Shown here one piece after another: positions 8,646-17,059 of a DNA stretch of 64,000 nt. Origin of the DNA: Rikenellaceae bacterium (lineage in GTDB: Bacteria; Bacteroidota; Bacteroidia; Bacteroidales; Rikenellaceae); the NCBI GenBank assembly GCA_902363575.1, contig CABJAJ010000008.1, forward strand, positions 1-64,000, written 5' to 3'. Below the pieces are notes generated by a model. The model made no database searches, was not told the DNA's origin, and saw only the letters and a program-made list of their open reading frames with translations. How positions within the stretch are numbered: position 1 is the stretch's first letter; each line of letters begins with the position of its first letter. A program made the position numbers and the translations under genes.

Positions 8646-9968
8646 TCAGAAAGCGTAAACGGCCCGTACATAGGTATCGTCTTCGGGCTGGTCTTTCCAC
8701 TCGCCGTAAGAGCCGACGCCGGAGGAGGTGATGTAGCCGCAGATGGCCGAAGAACCTTCGCTGTCCTCACCCTCCGTGGAGGACCAGTACCAGTTGCTTC
8801 CCGAAACCGCCGTGCCGCCGTTGGCCGTCAGCGCCGGGTCGATGAGGGCTTTGGCCAGAAGGAATCCCTGCACCTCGTTGATGGCGGGCATATACCATCC
8901 CGCACCGTGATCGACACACCACGCGCAGGCGGGGAAGGTGCTGAGCGGAAGCCCCAGGTCCTTGATCTTATCGGTGTTGTCCGCTCCGTTGTCCTCGTCG
9001 AAGGCACGCGCCTCATAGGGGCCCGTCGCCCACAGCCTGACGCTCTCGTCGAGCGATACGATCTTACCCGAACGCGCATCGTCCGCAACCCAGAAAACGA
9101 CGCCTTTCACGCCATCTTCATCGTAGAGATCCCCCACGGCCCAGCTCTTGCCGGCGGGAGCGACCGTCACCACGCACTCCGCCGACCGGTCTCCCGCGCT
9201 CGCGGTAACCGTTGCCGTACCGGGTGCAAGGGCCGTCACCAGCCCGTCGGCGACCGTTGCCACCTCCTGATCGGAAGAACTCCACACGACGGTCTTGTCG
9301 GTAGCATCCTCGGGCAGCACCGTCGCCGTCAGTTGTTCCGTGTCGCCGACCGTCAGATCGAGCGTCGTTTGATCCAACGTGACCGATAGGACCTCCACCG
9401 GCCCGACTGTCACCACGCACTCGGCCGACTTGCCGCCCGCTTTCGCGGTAACAGTCGCCGTGCCGGGCGCAAGGGCCGTCACCAGCCCGTCGGCAACCGA
9501 CGCCACCGACGAGTCGGAAGAGCTCCACACGACGGTCTTGTCGGCGGCATCCTCGGGCAGCACCGTCGCTGTCAGCCGCTCCGTGTCGCCGACAGTCAGA
9601 TCGAGCGTCGTCCGATCCAGCGTAACCGATTCGACCTCGACCGGTTTCGCAGGTACCACCGTCACCGAACAGGCCGCTTCCGCGCTTCCCGTCCGAACGG
9701 TAATGCGTGCACTGCCGACCGCTACGGCGGTCACCGCGCCCTCCGTGACCGTCGCTACCGAGGTGTCGGAAGAGCTCCAGACGAGCGTTTGCCCGTCGTC
9801 AGGCGTCACGGTCGCCTTCAGCTGCTCCCGGTCGCCCACTTCGAGCGTGATCGCGGGTTTGTCGAGCACGACCGTCTCCGCCGTTGCAAGCGTCTCGTCG
9901 TCGTTGCATCCCGCAAATAACCCCGCGGCTGCAAAGCATACAGCCGCCATGCGTACGAAATTTTTCAT
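8646..9968 (-). CDS. lipoprotein with three Big_2 Ig-like domains
   Basis: A 440-aa lipoprotein. The start at 9968 (MKNFVRM) gives signal peptide and lipobox FAGC and is preceded by AGGAG. Three tandem Big_2 (bacterial Ig-like) domains follow, each with a VTLDxxxLxLxVGDxxxLTATVxPxDA start, a VVWSSSDxxVATV core and a GTATVTxxAG end. A C-terminal domain of about 170 aa with AVGDLYDEDGVKGVVFWV, WYMPAINEVQGFL and NWYWSSTE resembles the DUF1566/Lcl-type domain found on Bacteroidetes surface proteins. Its likely role is display of the C-terminal binding module on an Ig-domain stalk. Confidence 0.85.
   Translation of the reverse strand: MKNFVRMAAVCFAAAGLFAGCNDDETLATAETVVLDKPAITLEVGDREQLKATVTPDDGQTLVWSSSDTSVATVTEGAVTAVAVGSARITVRTGSAEAACSVTVVPAKPVEVESVTLDRTTLDLTVGDTERLTATVLPEDAADKTVVWSSSDSSVASVADGLVTALAPGTATVTAKAGGKSAECVVTVGPVEVLSVTLDQTTLDLTVGDTEQLTATVLPEDATDKTVVWSSSDQEVATVADGLVTALAPGTATVTASAGDRSAECVVTVAPAGKSWAVGDLYDEDGVKGVVFWVADDARSGKIVSLDESVRLWATGPYEARAFDEDNGADNTDKIKDLGLPLSTFPACAWCVDHGAGWYMPAINEVQGFLLAKALIDPALTANGGTAVSGSNWYWSSTEGEDSEGSSAICGYITSSGVGSYGEWKDQPEDDTYVRAVYAF
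9165..9640 (-). repeat. tandem near-identical Big_2-coding repeats
   Basis: Two blocks of about 240 bp (roughly 9165-9400 and 9405-9640), coding the second and third Ig-like domains, are nearly identical at the DNA level. Long shared runs include the segments around CACGACGGTCTTGTCGG and CATCCTCGGGCAGCACCGTC. The third unit (about 9655-9860) is much more diverged, so the pair is a recent internal duplication or has been homogenised. Confidence 0.8.
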
Positions 9969-10313
9969 ACTCCTAATGTTATTAAAGATGATACGATAAG
10001 AAGGCGCCCTGTACCTCCGGCAAGAAGATGCCCTAATCCTCCGAGAGCAAATATAACAAAAATATCGCGTCCTGACACTCCCGGTTCCGCACACCGCCGC
10101 AGAGCCGGGAACCGAATGTAAGGAAAAGGTGCTCCGAAGCGAAACAATGGAAGGAAAAACAGGATAGGGATTACGTTTACGCATCCGATCCGCAAAAAAA
10201 GCAACGGAATATAACCTGTCTTTTTTCCGAAAAATTTTCCACGCCCCACGCGAAGGGCCCGCGCAGACGCGCAGCGGGACACCCCGACCGAAGCCCGTTC
10301 GCCCGGTTACGAT

Positions 10314-10367
10314 CAATAAAGCGACGCCGTCGAACGGAGCTCGCGCAACCCGTTCGATGCTGCCCGC
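10314..10367 (-). pseudogene. fragment of a fimbrillin-like gene
   Basis: The minus-strand frame reads AGSIERVARAPFDGVALL, which matches AGSIEQVAGAPFDGGLL inside the fimbrillin-like gene at 13484-14836. The DNA is also similar over about 39 bp (10329-10367 against 14432-14470). No start, lipobox or downstream domain accompanies it, so it looks like a remnant of a lost paralogue. Confidence 0.5.
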
Positions 10368-10403
10368 AGACTGGGCCAAAGCAGTGCGGGTGACCGCACG
10401 CAT

Positions 10404-10711
10404 GAAATGCAGCCTATACGGTGGTTTTTGTTTTGCCGGATAATTGGAAGCGAGCTATTGCGAGTTGTCAGCCAATCAGTCATTTCGGAATCGGGCGAGA
10501 CAAAAATACGTCGTGCCGCAGTCCGATTATGCCGGCTGTATTTATTGAATTCCGTATCGATTATCTGTAAATTGGACTTTAACAACGCTGCTGATTCATT
10601 CGGATATCCCGTTTTTCATCGCAGGGAAATTCGTTGCCCATCCGAACGATCAGCAGGGCTTAATGCATTATTTACCCGCTCTGCCTGGGCCGACAGAGCA
10701 TTTATTGTCAA
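10404..10711. other. intergenic, nothing recognised
   Basis: This is AT-richer than its surroundings, and the open frames in it show no known motif. It must hold the promoter of the rightward lipoprotein gene at 10712, but no convincing TAnnTTTG is visible close to that start. Confidence 0.4.
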
Positions 10712-13123
10712 ATGTTTATGCGAATATTTTTACCATTGCGGCGGATGTTTCCGCTGGTTTGTCTGGGGCTCCTGTTATCGTGTAAGGACGAGATGATCCC
10801 GCTGCCTCCGGAACCGGACGTGCAGCCTGCGGTGGCCGTCGAGGCCGGCCGGGTCACGTCAACATCGCTTTCGGTGTATGTCACACCGTCCGACGCCCTG
10901 TCTTGTGCGGCGACGATCATAAAGGCCGGGGCGACGGAACCGTCGGCCGCGGAGATACTCGCTCACGGCAAGAGCGTCGATGTGACGAAGCCGCAGTCCG
11001 AGGTGAAGTTCTCCGATCTGGAATCCGCGACGGAGTATGTCATACTGGCCGCAGCGTCCAACGATGCGGGGACGAGCCCGGTTGAGAGGATCAGCATGAA
11101 GACCGGGGAAGCCGATGATCCCGAGATTCCCGAAGGCCCGGAGATTCCCGATGCCGACTTTCGCATGAAGGGCACTTCGGCCTACGGACTGTATTACGGA
11201 GAGTGGGGCGTGGCGCACAACTACGGCATAACCGTTACCGATGTCGTATTCGATGACTACGGCTATGCCACGGGAGCCGGTCTGGCGATTACGCTGGATC
11301 TGTATAGCAGTGCTACGGAGAGTCCCATGAACGCCGTTTTGCCGGCAGGCACCTATACGGTGGACCCCGAAGGTATGGACGAGGAAGGCTCTGTTTCACT
11401 CACCTCGGAGTTCTCGAGATGCACGTTTATCGACGATGAAGGGCGTGAGTCGGATACAGAGTTGATAACCGACGGTTATGTGACGGTCGATTACGTCGCA
11501 GGGCGTTACACGATGGTCGGAAAGTTTATGCTTGCCGACGGTCAGAGCGTCGCTTTCGTCTATGTGGGAGAGATGGACCTCACCAATATGTCCGGGGTAT
11601 TGGGCTGCGATTACCACGTCGATGCCGACCGTATCACGACGGCGGTTTATCTGGGCGACAGCGAAGGAGAGGGGTTGGATAATTTCTACCTGCAAATCGG
11701 CGACGGATACCTGGAAAACGGCTGGGTTTCCGAGGAGGGTTTTGTCTTTACGCTCGATATGTTCGCTCCGCGCAGAAGCGGTTCCGGCGAGCTGCGGTTG
11801 CCCGAAGGGGATTATGTGTGGGGAGAATACGGCGAATTTTCGCTTGGCGACTACTACTCGTACGGCGCCTACCATCTGCCCAGCATGCAGATGGAGATCT
11901 ATTGGGAGAGCGGTGTGGTGCATGTTACTCATACGGCCGGGGGCTACAGGCTCGAAGGCTCGTTCGTCCTTTACGACGGCTATGAGCTGTCGTTTACCTA
12001 CGAAGGTGCGATCGACTGGTCCAATCAGGAGCCGGTTCAGGTAGGAGAGGTTCTCGACGCAGCGTTCGACCGCGGCGAGGGGGTCTATTCGATTCTGGAG
12101 AGCGGATTCGAGAGTTATTACCTGACATTCGTGGAGCAGGCTACGGGCGTGCGTGCCCGCATACAGCTGTTCGACAACATCAGCGCCGATACGGACGACC
12201 CCGTCATCACGCCCGGCGTCTATACGGCCGTTCCTACCGAAGAGCAGGCAGCCCCGCAAACCTTCGCACTGGGAACCATGTATGCCGGGTTCTGGCACGA
12301 CGGTAGCTGGTGCCGCCGCAAAAATCCCGAATCGGGTCTCGAAGGCGAGGCGGCCGTTACGGGCGGGACCATCGGGATTACCTCCGACAAGAAGGATTAC
12401 TACCGCGTGGAGCTCGACCTGACGACCACCGACGGTGCTTTCACCGGTGTCTATGACGGATTCCTGCAACTCTATTCGGGCGAGATACCGGAACCGGTAG
12501 GCGACCTCGACATCACCTTCGACCACATTCTCAGGGCCTGGGATTTCGGCGAGCAGCAGAACGGCGCGGTGCGTTACTACGCCGAGTTGGCCGACGTGCC
12601 TTTCGAGGGAGTAAACCGGCCGGCCGACGGCGGTGCGGGCCATTCGGTGATATGGGATTTCTATGCCGAAGCGGGGGCACAACGTCTGATGCCGGGCACA
12701 TATCAACTCTCGAATAGCAAAACGCCGGGTACATGTTCCATGCAGCAGACCTTCATACGGGTCTTCGACAAATTCGGCGAGCGTACCGACGTGACGTTCG
12801 AGAGGGGCGAGATAACGGTTGCCGAGAGCGGTGACGGAGCGTATCACATCGTGATGGATATGTACTCCGCCCGCGAAGAGCATATCGTGGCCCGTTATGA
12901 CGGTGCGATAGATTTCGTCGCGACACGTGCGTCTGCCGTTGCCGCTCCCGTATCGCATAAGGGCCTGGCTCCGGCTCCGCAAGCGGGGCTGACGCAGAGG
13001 TGGAAGCCGATAGAGCGCATCGCGGCTCCCGACAAGCAGGCGTTGTCGGGCAGAGGCCGGATTACGGCGGACGGCGGCCCGGGTCGTTATCATCGGGGTA
13101 TGCCGCCGCGGCAGAGACGATGA
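10712..13123 (+). CDS. large repeat lipoprotein, function unknown
   Basis: Up to 803 aa. ATG codons at 10712, 10718 and 10748 are all possible; each leaves a signal peptide ending in lipobox LLSC (LVCLGLLLSCKDE). Residues about 30-135 look like an Fn3-like domain (PAVAVEAGRVTSTSLSVYVTPSDA...). They are followed by several units of about 130 aa built around DxxLxxGTYT, TFxLGxMYxG, VxxTxGxYRxxGxFxLxDG and FxYEGAID. These are probably beta-sandwich repeats of a Bacteroidetes surface protein. No enzymatic motif is seen. The C-terminal 55 residues are basic and low-complexity and do not resemble the repeats. It is the only rightward gene in this lipoprotein region. Confidence 0.75.
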   Translation: MFMRIFLPLRRMFPLVCLGLLLSCKDEMIPLPPEPDVQPAVAVEAGRVTSTSLSVYVTPSDALSCAATIIKAGATEPSAAEILAHGKSVDVTKPQSEVKFSDLESATEYVILAAASNDAGTSPVERISMKTGEADDPEIPEGPEIPDADFRMKGTSAYGLYYGEWGVAHNYGITVTDVVFDDYGYATGAGLAITLDLYSSATESPMNAVLPAGTYTVDPEGMDEEGSVSLTSEFSRCTFIDDEGRESDTELITDGYVTVDYVAGRYTMVGKFMLADGQSVAFVYVGEMDLTNMSGVLGCDYHVDADRITTAVYLGDSEGEGLDNFYLQIGDGYLENGWVSEEGFVFTLDMFAPRRSGSGELRLPEGDYVWGEYGEFSLGDYYSYGAYHLPSMQMEIYWESGVVHVTHTAGGYRLEGSFVLYDGYELSFTYEGAIDWSNQEPVQVGEVLDAAFDRGEGVYSILESGFESYYLTFVEQATGVRARIQLFDNISADTDDPVITPGVYTAVPTEEQAAPQTFALGTMYAGFWHDGSWCRRKNPESGLEGEAAVTGGTIGITSDKKDYYRVELDLTTTDGAFTGVYDGFLQLYSGEIPEPVGDLDITFDHILRAWDFGEQQNGAVRYYAELADVPFEGVNRPADGGAGHSVIWDFYAEAGAQRLMPGTYQLSNSKTPGTCSMQQTFIRVFDKFGERTDVTFERGEITVAESGDGAYHIVMDMYSAREEHIVARYDGAIDFVATRASAVAAPVSHKGLAPAPQAGLTQRWKPIERIAAPDKQALSGRGRITADGGPGRYHRGMPPRQRR

Positions 13124-13214
13124 TGCAAAAGTGACGTTTCGACGGGTCCGTGCATATGTTCTGCACGGACCCGTCGTCGTGTCGGGGCTCGTTAAGGTCA
13201 TTCGGACGGCAACA

Positions 13215-13286
13215 TCGCCCGGCCGCGGCGATTTCCTCGCGCAGCACGGAGCCGGCTTCCGTCTTGCCGCTGTCGCCGGGCAGGTA
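13215..13286 (-). pseudogene. fragment of a TPR regulator gene
   Basis: The minus-strand frame reads YLPGDSGKTEAGSVLREE then IAAAGR, which joins two pieces found about 70 residues apart in the regulator at 17060-18811 (LLGDSGKALG and EAASVLREGIAAAGR). The DNA around 13218-13260 also matches 17877-17920. It looks like an internally deleted scrap of a paralogue. The rest of the 13124-13483 gap holds no recognisable gene. Confidence 0.5.
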
Positions 13287-13483
13287 ACCCCGCTGTGCGG
13301 AGCTTGAGACCCCTACGCCCACAGGATCGGCAGCTCAGCAACGGCCGCAGGGTTTCGACCGGCTGCCACCCTCACCGCCGGGCGATCCGGGATGCCGCAA
13401 CCCCGGCCCGAACGGTTAAGTTACAGGCCGGGGCGGGATCGGAAAGAACGGGCCCGGACAGTTCCGAACGGGAAACCGGCGCG

Positions 13484-14836
13484 TTATTCGCGCAGTTTGA
13501 AAATCCTGATCGGCTGCGCACCGCTCGTCTGCGAGGTGCAGGGACAGAAATACTGGACGCTGCTCTTATACATGAAACGGCAATCCTCCATCCGCCGCGT
13601 CTGCACCGTCGCCGACTGCTCATCCACGGCAATCTCCCAATAATAGGTCAGGATGCTGCTCTCGTCGTCCCCGATTTCAGGGTCGAACCAGAACTTGCCG
13701 TAATCGCTGCTCAGGATGGCTCCCGGCGCCCCGACATACTGTCCGATCTCTTTACTCCAGAGCGAGTACATGCCGGTAGCTTCGTGTTTGCCGATCTTCC
13801 AGGTGTGCTTCATCACCTCGTCGGTACAGAGAATTCCCTCCTCCGTAAGGTCGAGCGCCACCGGCGTAAAAAAGGTCATGCTCTTGGGTCCGGTGGCATA
13901 GCATTGGGTCGCGCTGCGGTCGGTCACGATCAGGTAGGTGCCGTCGTCGGTAAGTTCCGACAGGTCGGTTACCTGCGTGAAATAGGGAATTACGGGTTCA
14001 ACGGGTTCGTCGAGCGACAGGTCGATCCGATAGAGCGTGCGACCCTTCTGCCCCACATCCATCGCCCCGTCCGCATATACGTAAGTATCCAGGTCGGTCT
14101 CGACGGTCACGGTCACCCCCGTATAGGCGGCCGGATCGACTACCATATATACATAGGCCTTATCGGAGAGCACGGCTTTCTCGCCCGTCACGCTCACCGT
14201 TACTTTGTTCGAGGTGCCGGAGAACGACCACACGCGGGTCGCGGCATCGAACGTGTAGCTGCCGACCAGTTTCTCTTTCGCAGTCAGCGTAACCGATCGG
14301 AGCACCTCCGTTTCATGGCCCGTCGCATCGATCCCGATCCGCAGGACCGACCCGAGCACAGTGTAGAGCGCATCCACCTGATCCCGGTCCGCGGGAATCG
14401 CCACGTCGGCGTACATCGGGAGCAGGCCGCCGTCGAACGGAGCCCCCGCGACCTGTTCGATGCTGCCGGCGAGTTCGGCCGAAGCACCGGCGAGCTGCCC
14501 GCCCGCATTGGGCGCGGCGGGCCATACGATCAGCAGGCGGTTGTCGGCGGTCGCACCGGCGGGCACCTCGGCTGCAAACCGGTTGTCGGCGACCCCGGCG
14601 GTCTTGAACACGTCGCCCGCAACATCGGTCGCATAGGCGACCCGGTCGCCGTCGATCCAGACCAGATGGGAGTAGTCCGACCCCTCGTACCCGATGGTAG
14701 TGCGCGTGTCGGGGCAGTTCACCGTGAGCGTGCGGGTATTTTCCGGCACGGCTGGGCCGTTGCCGTCGTCCGCGGAGCAGGCTGCGAGCATGCAGACGCC
14801 CGCGATCATCAAGCTGTTTATGAGGATTGTTTTCAT
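13484..14836 (-). CDS. fimbrillin-like lipoprotein
   Basis: A 450-aa secreted lipoprotein; the start MKTILINS gives a signal peptide with lipobox LAAC. The segment around residues 35-75 (TLTVNCPDTRTTIGYEG, then LVWIDGDRVAYATD) is typical of fimbrillin/Mfa-like N-terminal domains of Bacteroidales. The C-terminal 150 residues (from about 300, TDLSELTDDGTYLIVTDRSA) form a separate beta domain that resembles a carbohydrate-binding-like module. The gene lies 24 bp downstream of the leucine-rich-repeat gene on the same strand, so the two are likely cotranscribed. Assignment to a true pilus subunit is uncertain. Confidence 0.7.
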   Translation of the reverse strand: MKTILINSLMIAGVCMLAACSADDGNGPAVPENTRTLTVNCPDTRTTIGYEGSDYSHLVWIDGDRVAYATDVAGDVFKTAGVADNRFAAEVPAGATADNRLLIVWPAAPNAGGQLAGASAELAGSIEQVAGAPFDGGLLPMYADVAIPADRDQVDALYTVLGSVLRIGIDATGHETEVLRSVTLTAKEKLVGSYTFDAATRVWSFSGTSNKVTVSVTGEKAVLSDKAYVYMVVDPAAYTGVTVTVETDLDTYVYADGAMDVGQKGRTLYRIDLSLDEPVEPVIPYFTQVTDLSELTDDGTYLIVTDRSATQCYATGPKSMTFFTPVALDLTEEGILCTDEVMKHTWKIGKHEATGMYSLWSKEIGQYVGAPGAILSSDYGKFWFDPEIGDDESSILTYYWEIAVDEQSATVQTRRMEDCRFMYKSSVQYFCPCTSQTSGAQPIRIFKLRE

Positions 14837-14860
14837 AGCGTTGGAATTTGATGCGGATGA

Positions 14861-16888
14861 TTACTTGTTTTCCCACGGATCGACCCAGGCGTCGCCCCAG
14901 CCGTCGCCGCCCACGTCATCGAAGCTGTCGGGGCTCTTATAATAGACCTCCACCCCCTCGTCCACCTCGAGGCTGCTGAAATACCTGTCTTCCGCAATCC
15001 ATACCGTTTTCAGGTTGGGATTGAGCGTGGCGAAGAGGAAGTCCATCTGGGGGTTGTTGCTCAGGTCGAGCGAACGAAGCAGCGTCTTCCGGCAGTCGAT
15101 GTACCGGATGGCCCGGCAGGGAATCACGCTCAGCGCTTCGATCGGGTTATCGAACACATGCAGCTCGTCGATCGACGCACACCCCTTCAGATCGATGCGC
15201 GCGAGGTTGTTGCGTTGAAGCTCCAGGTGCACGAGCGACGGGAGGCCGTTCACGCCGATCTCCGCCAGCTTGTTGCCGCCGAGGTAAACCTCTTTCAATG
15301 CCTTGTTGGTCGAAAGATCGATGCCGGGGAGCTCGTTAAGTTCGGCATCCAGCACGACCAGCTCCGCACACCGGCCGCATTTGAGGTCGGTAAGCCGGTT
15401 TTGGGTGCAGTTGAGGATGTAGAGCTTCGTCGCATGATCGACGTCGAGCGCGGTGAGGGCATTTTCGTTCAGGTCGATCTGCGTGAGTTCCGCACAGGAG
15501 CTCAGATCGATCTCCGGAAGGAAGTTCCGGGCGGCGGACAGGGACTTGAGCTGCGTGCATCCGCGGACGTTCAGCGAGGTCAGCTTGTTGTCCGGCACGC
15601 TGAGCTCTTCGAGCAGCGGACACATCGACAAGTCGAGTTCCGCAAGCTCATTGTAGCCGAGGCTCACCTCCCTGAGCTCGGTGCAGGCCGAGAAGTCGAG
15701 CCGGTCGATCGTATTGAACTCGAGGTCGATCCAGGAGAGTTTGCTGCAATTGCCCAGGTCGAGCGCCGAGATTTTCGTGCCGTGTAGGTCCACGCGGGTC
15801 AGGGCCGGACAGGCCGAGATGTCGATGCTGTTTAGGTCGTTGTAATAGACCAGCAACTCCTGCAGTTTCCGGCAGCCGCTTACATCCACCCCCGCCAGAC
15901 CCGCTTCCCAGCATGCCAGGTAGAGCAGGTCGGGACACATCGACACGTCGAGTGTGAGCCCGTGGAGCGGGTTGTTGCGGCAGGTAATGGCGGTCATTTT
16001 GGTGCAGGATGAGAAATCGATGGTCGTCAGGTCGTTGTAGGCGCACCGGATCTCCCTGAGGGAGACGCAATCGTGAAGATCGAGCACGGCGATCGAATTG
16101 TCCTCGATATTGAGCGTTTCCAGCGCGCCGCACCCCGTGAGGTCGATCGCTGCGAGCGTGTAAATCGCCTTGCCGTATTCGTCCTGATAAAAGCAGTCGT
16201 TGGCCTTGAGTTCCCGGAGCGCCTTGCAGCCCTTCACGCTGAGCGAGGTCAGCGGATTGTGGTCGCAGTCGAGGCGGGTGAGTTTCCCATAGCCCTCGAC
16301 TGCGAGCGCGTCGGGAATCTTGTTGTAGGAGACGTCCAGCACGGTGAGGTTCGGCATGTGTTCGATCCCCTTGAGCGAGGCGATATCCATCTGCTCGCAC
16401 ACCAGCTCCGTGATGGCGGCCGCCTCCTCCTTGCTCAGCTTCAGGTCGCCGTCCGTGTCGAAATGCTCGAGCAGGTAGGCGCGGAATTTTTCGTCGGGGA
16501 TGGTCACATAGGGGTTGTCGGGCGTATCTTCCGCAAACTGCCTGACCGTGAATTCGACCGCTGCCGAGCCGCAGACGATCCGGAACGCGCCTTCCCGCTG
16601 CGTGCCCGTCGTATTCTCCCCGACCCGGACGGCGATCGTCGCCTCGCCCGCCATGCCCGACGCCGGATCGACCGCATACCAGCCCTCCGCGCCGCCGCCC
16701 GACACGTAATCGACGATCCAGTTCAGGTCGGCGGAGAAGCCGACCGGCACGGAGATCGCATAATAATCCACTTCCAGGAGCGTCGTCTGCGAAGGAGCGA
16801 GCACGATTTGGCCCGTCCGATCCGCAGCGTCGTCACCGCAGGCCGCAAGCATCGCGGCGGCCGCCAGACATAGCAGGACTTTTTTCAT
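14861..16888 (-). CDS. BACON-like plus leucine-rich-repeat lipoprotein
   Basis: A 675-aa lipoprotein starting MKKVLLCL with lipobox LAAC. Residues about 25-125 look like a BACON-type domain (ILAPSQTTLLEV ... FRIVCGSAAVEFTVRQF). The segment VTIPDEKFRAYLLEHFDTD begins a long leucine-rich-repeat array (about residues 150-630) with a regular 20-22 aa period of the form CxxLxxLxxxxNxLxxIDLS. The final 45 residues hold an acidic tail ending in WVDPWENK. LRR lipoproteins of this kind are surface ligand-binding proteins in gut Bacteroidetes. The ligand cannot be told from sequence. Confidence 0.85.
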   Translation of the reverse strand: MKKVLLCLAAAAMLAACGDDAADRTGQIVLAPSQTTLLEVDYYAISVPVGFSADLNWIVDYVSGGGAEGWYAVDPASGMAGEATIAVRVGENTTGTQREGAFRIVCGSAAVEFTVRQFAEDTPDNPYVTIPDEKFRAYLLEHFDTDGDLKLSKEEAAAITELVCEQMDIASLKGIEHMPNLTVLDVSYNKIPDALAVEGYGKLTRLDCDHNPLTSLSVKGCKALRELKANDCFYQDEYGKAIYTLAAIDLTGCGALETLNIEDNSIAVLDLHDCVSLREIRCAYNDLTTIDFSSCTKMTAITCRNNPLHGLTLDVSMCPDLLYLACWEAGLAGVDVSGCRKLQELLVYYNDLNSIDISACPALTRVDLHGTKISALDLGNCSKLSWIDLEFNTIDRLDFSACTELREVSLGYNELAELDLSMCPLLEELSVPDNKLTSLNVRGCTQLKSLSAARNFLPEIDLSSCAELTQIDLNENALTALDVDHATKLYILNCTQNRLTDLKCGRCAELVVLDAELNELPGIDLSTNKALKEVYLGGNKLAEIGVNGLPSLVHLELQRNNLARIDLKGCASIDELHVFDNPIEALSVIPCRAIRYIDCRKTLLRSLDLSNNPQMDFLFATLNPNLKTVWIAEDRYFSSLEVDEGVEVYYKSPDSFDDVGGDGWGDAWVDPWENK

Positions 16889-17015
16889 AATGCACAGGAA
16901 TTAGAGGTTGAACGAATTTCTTATCCCGGCACCGTGGTCGCACGATGCCGTCCGACGTCAGGAAACGTCCGAAGCAAATGTAATTTCCGTTCGCGGGATT
17001 TCCTACCCAAAACTA

Positions 17016-17045
17016 TTTTACCAGCGGCAATTGCCGCTGGTAAAA
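17016..17045 (-). terminator. perfect 30-bp palindrome, terminator of the TPR/AraC gene
   Basis: TTTTACCAGCGGCAA is followed directly by its exact reverse complement. With A/T tails on both sides it can act as a terminator in either direction. It lies just past the stop codon of the leftward regulator gene. Confidence 0.8.
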
Positions 17046-17059
17046 AACAATTCCGCTCC

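Noticed and set aside
10407..10796. 129-codon plus-strand frame upstream of the repeat lipoprotein
   Set aside because: Overlaps the signal peptide of the real gene in another frame; no motif.
13295..14851. Long plus-strand open frame (518 codons) opposite the fimbrillin-like gene
   Set aside because: It is the mirror of a real minus-strand gene with signal peptide and lipobox. Its product is Arg/His/Gly-rich with no domain.
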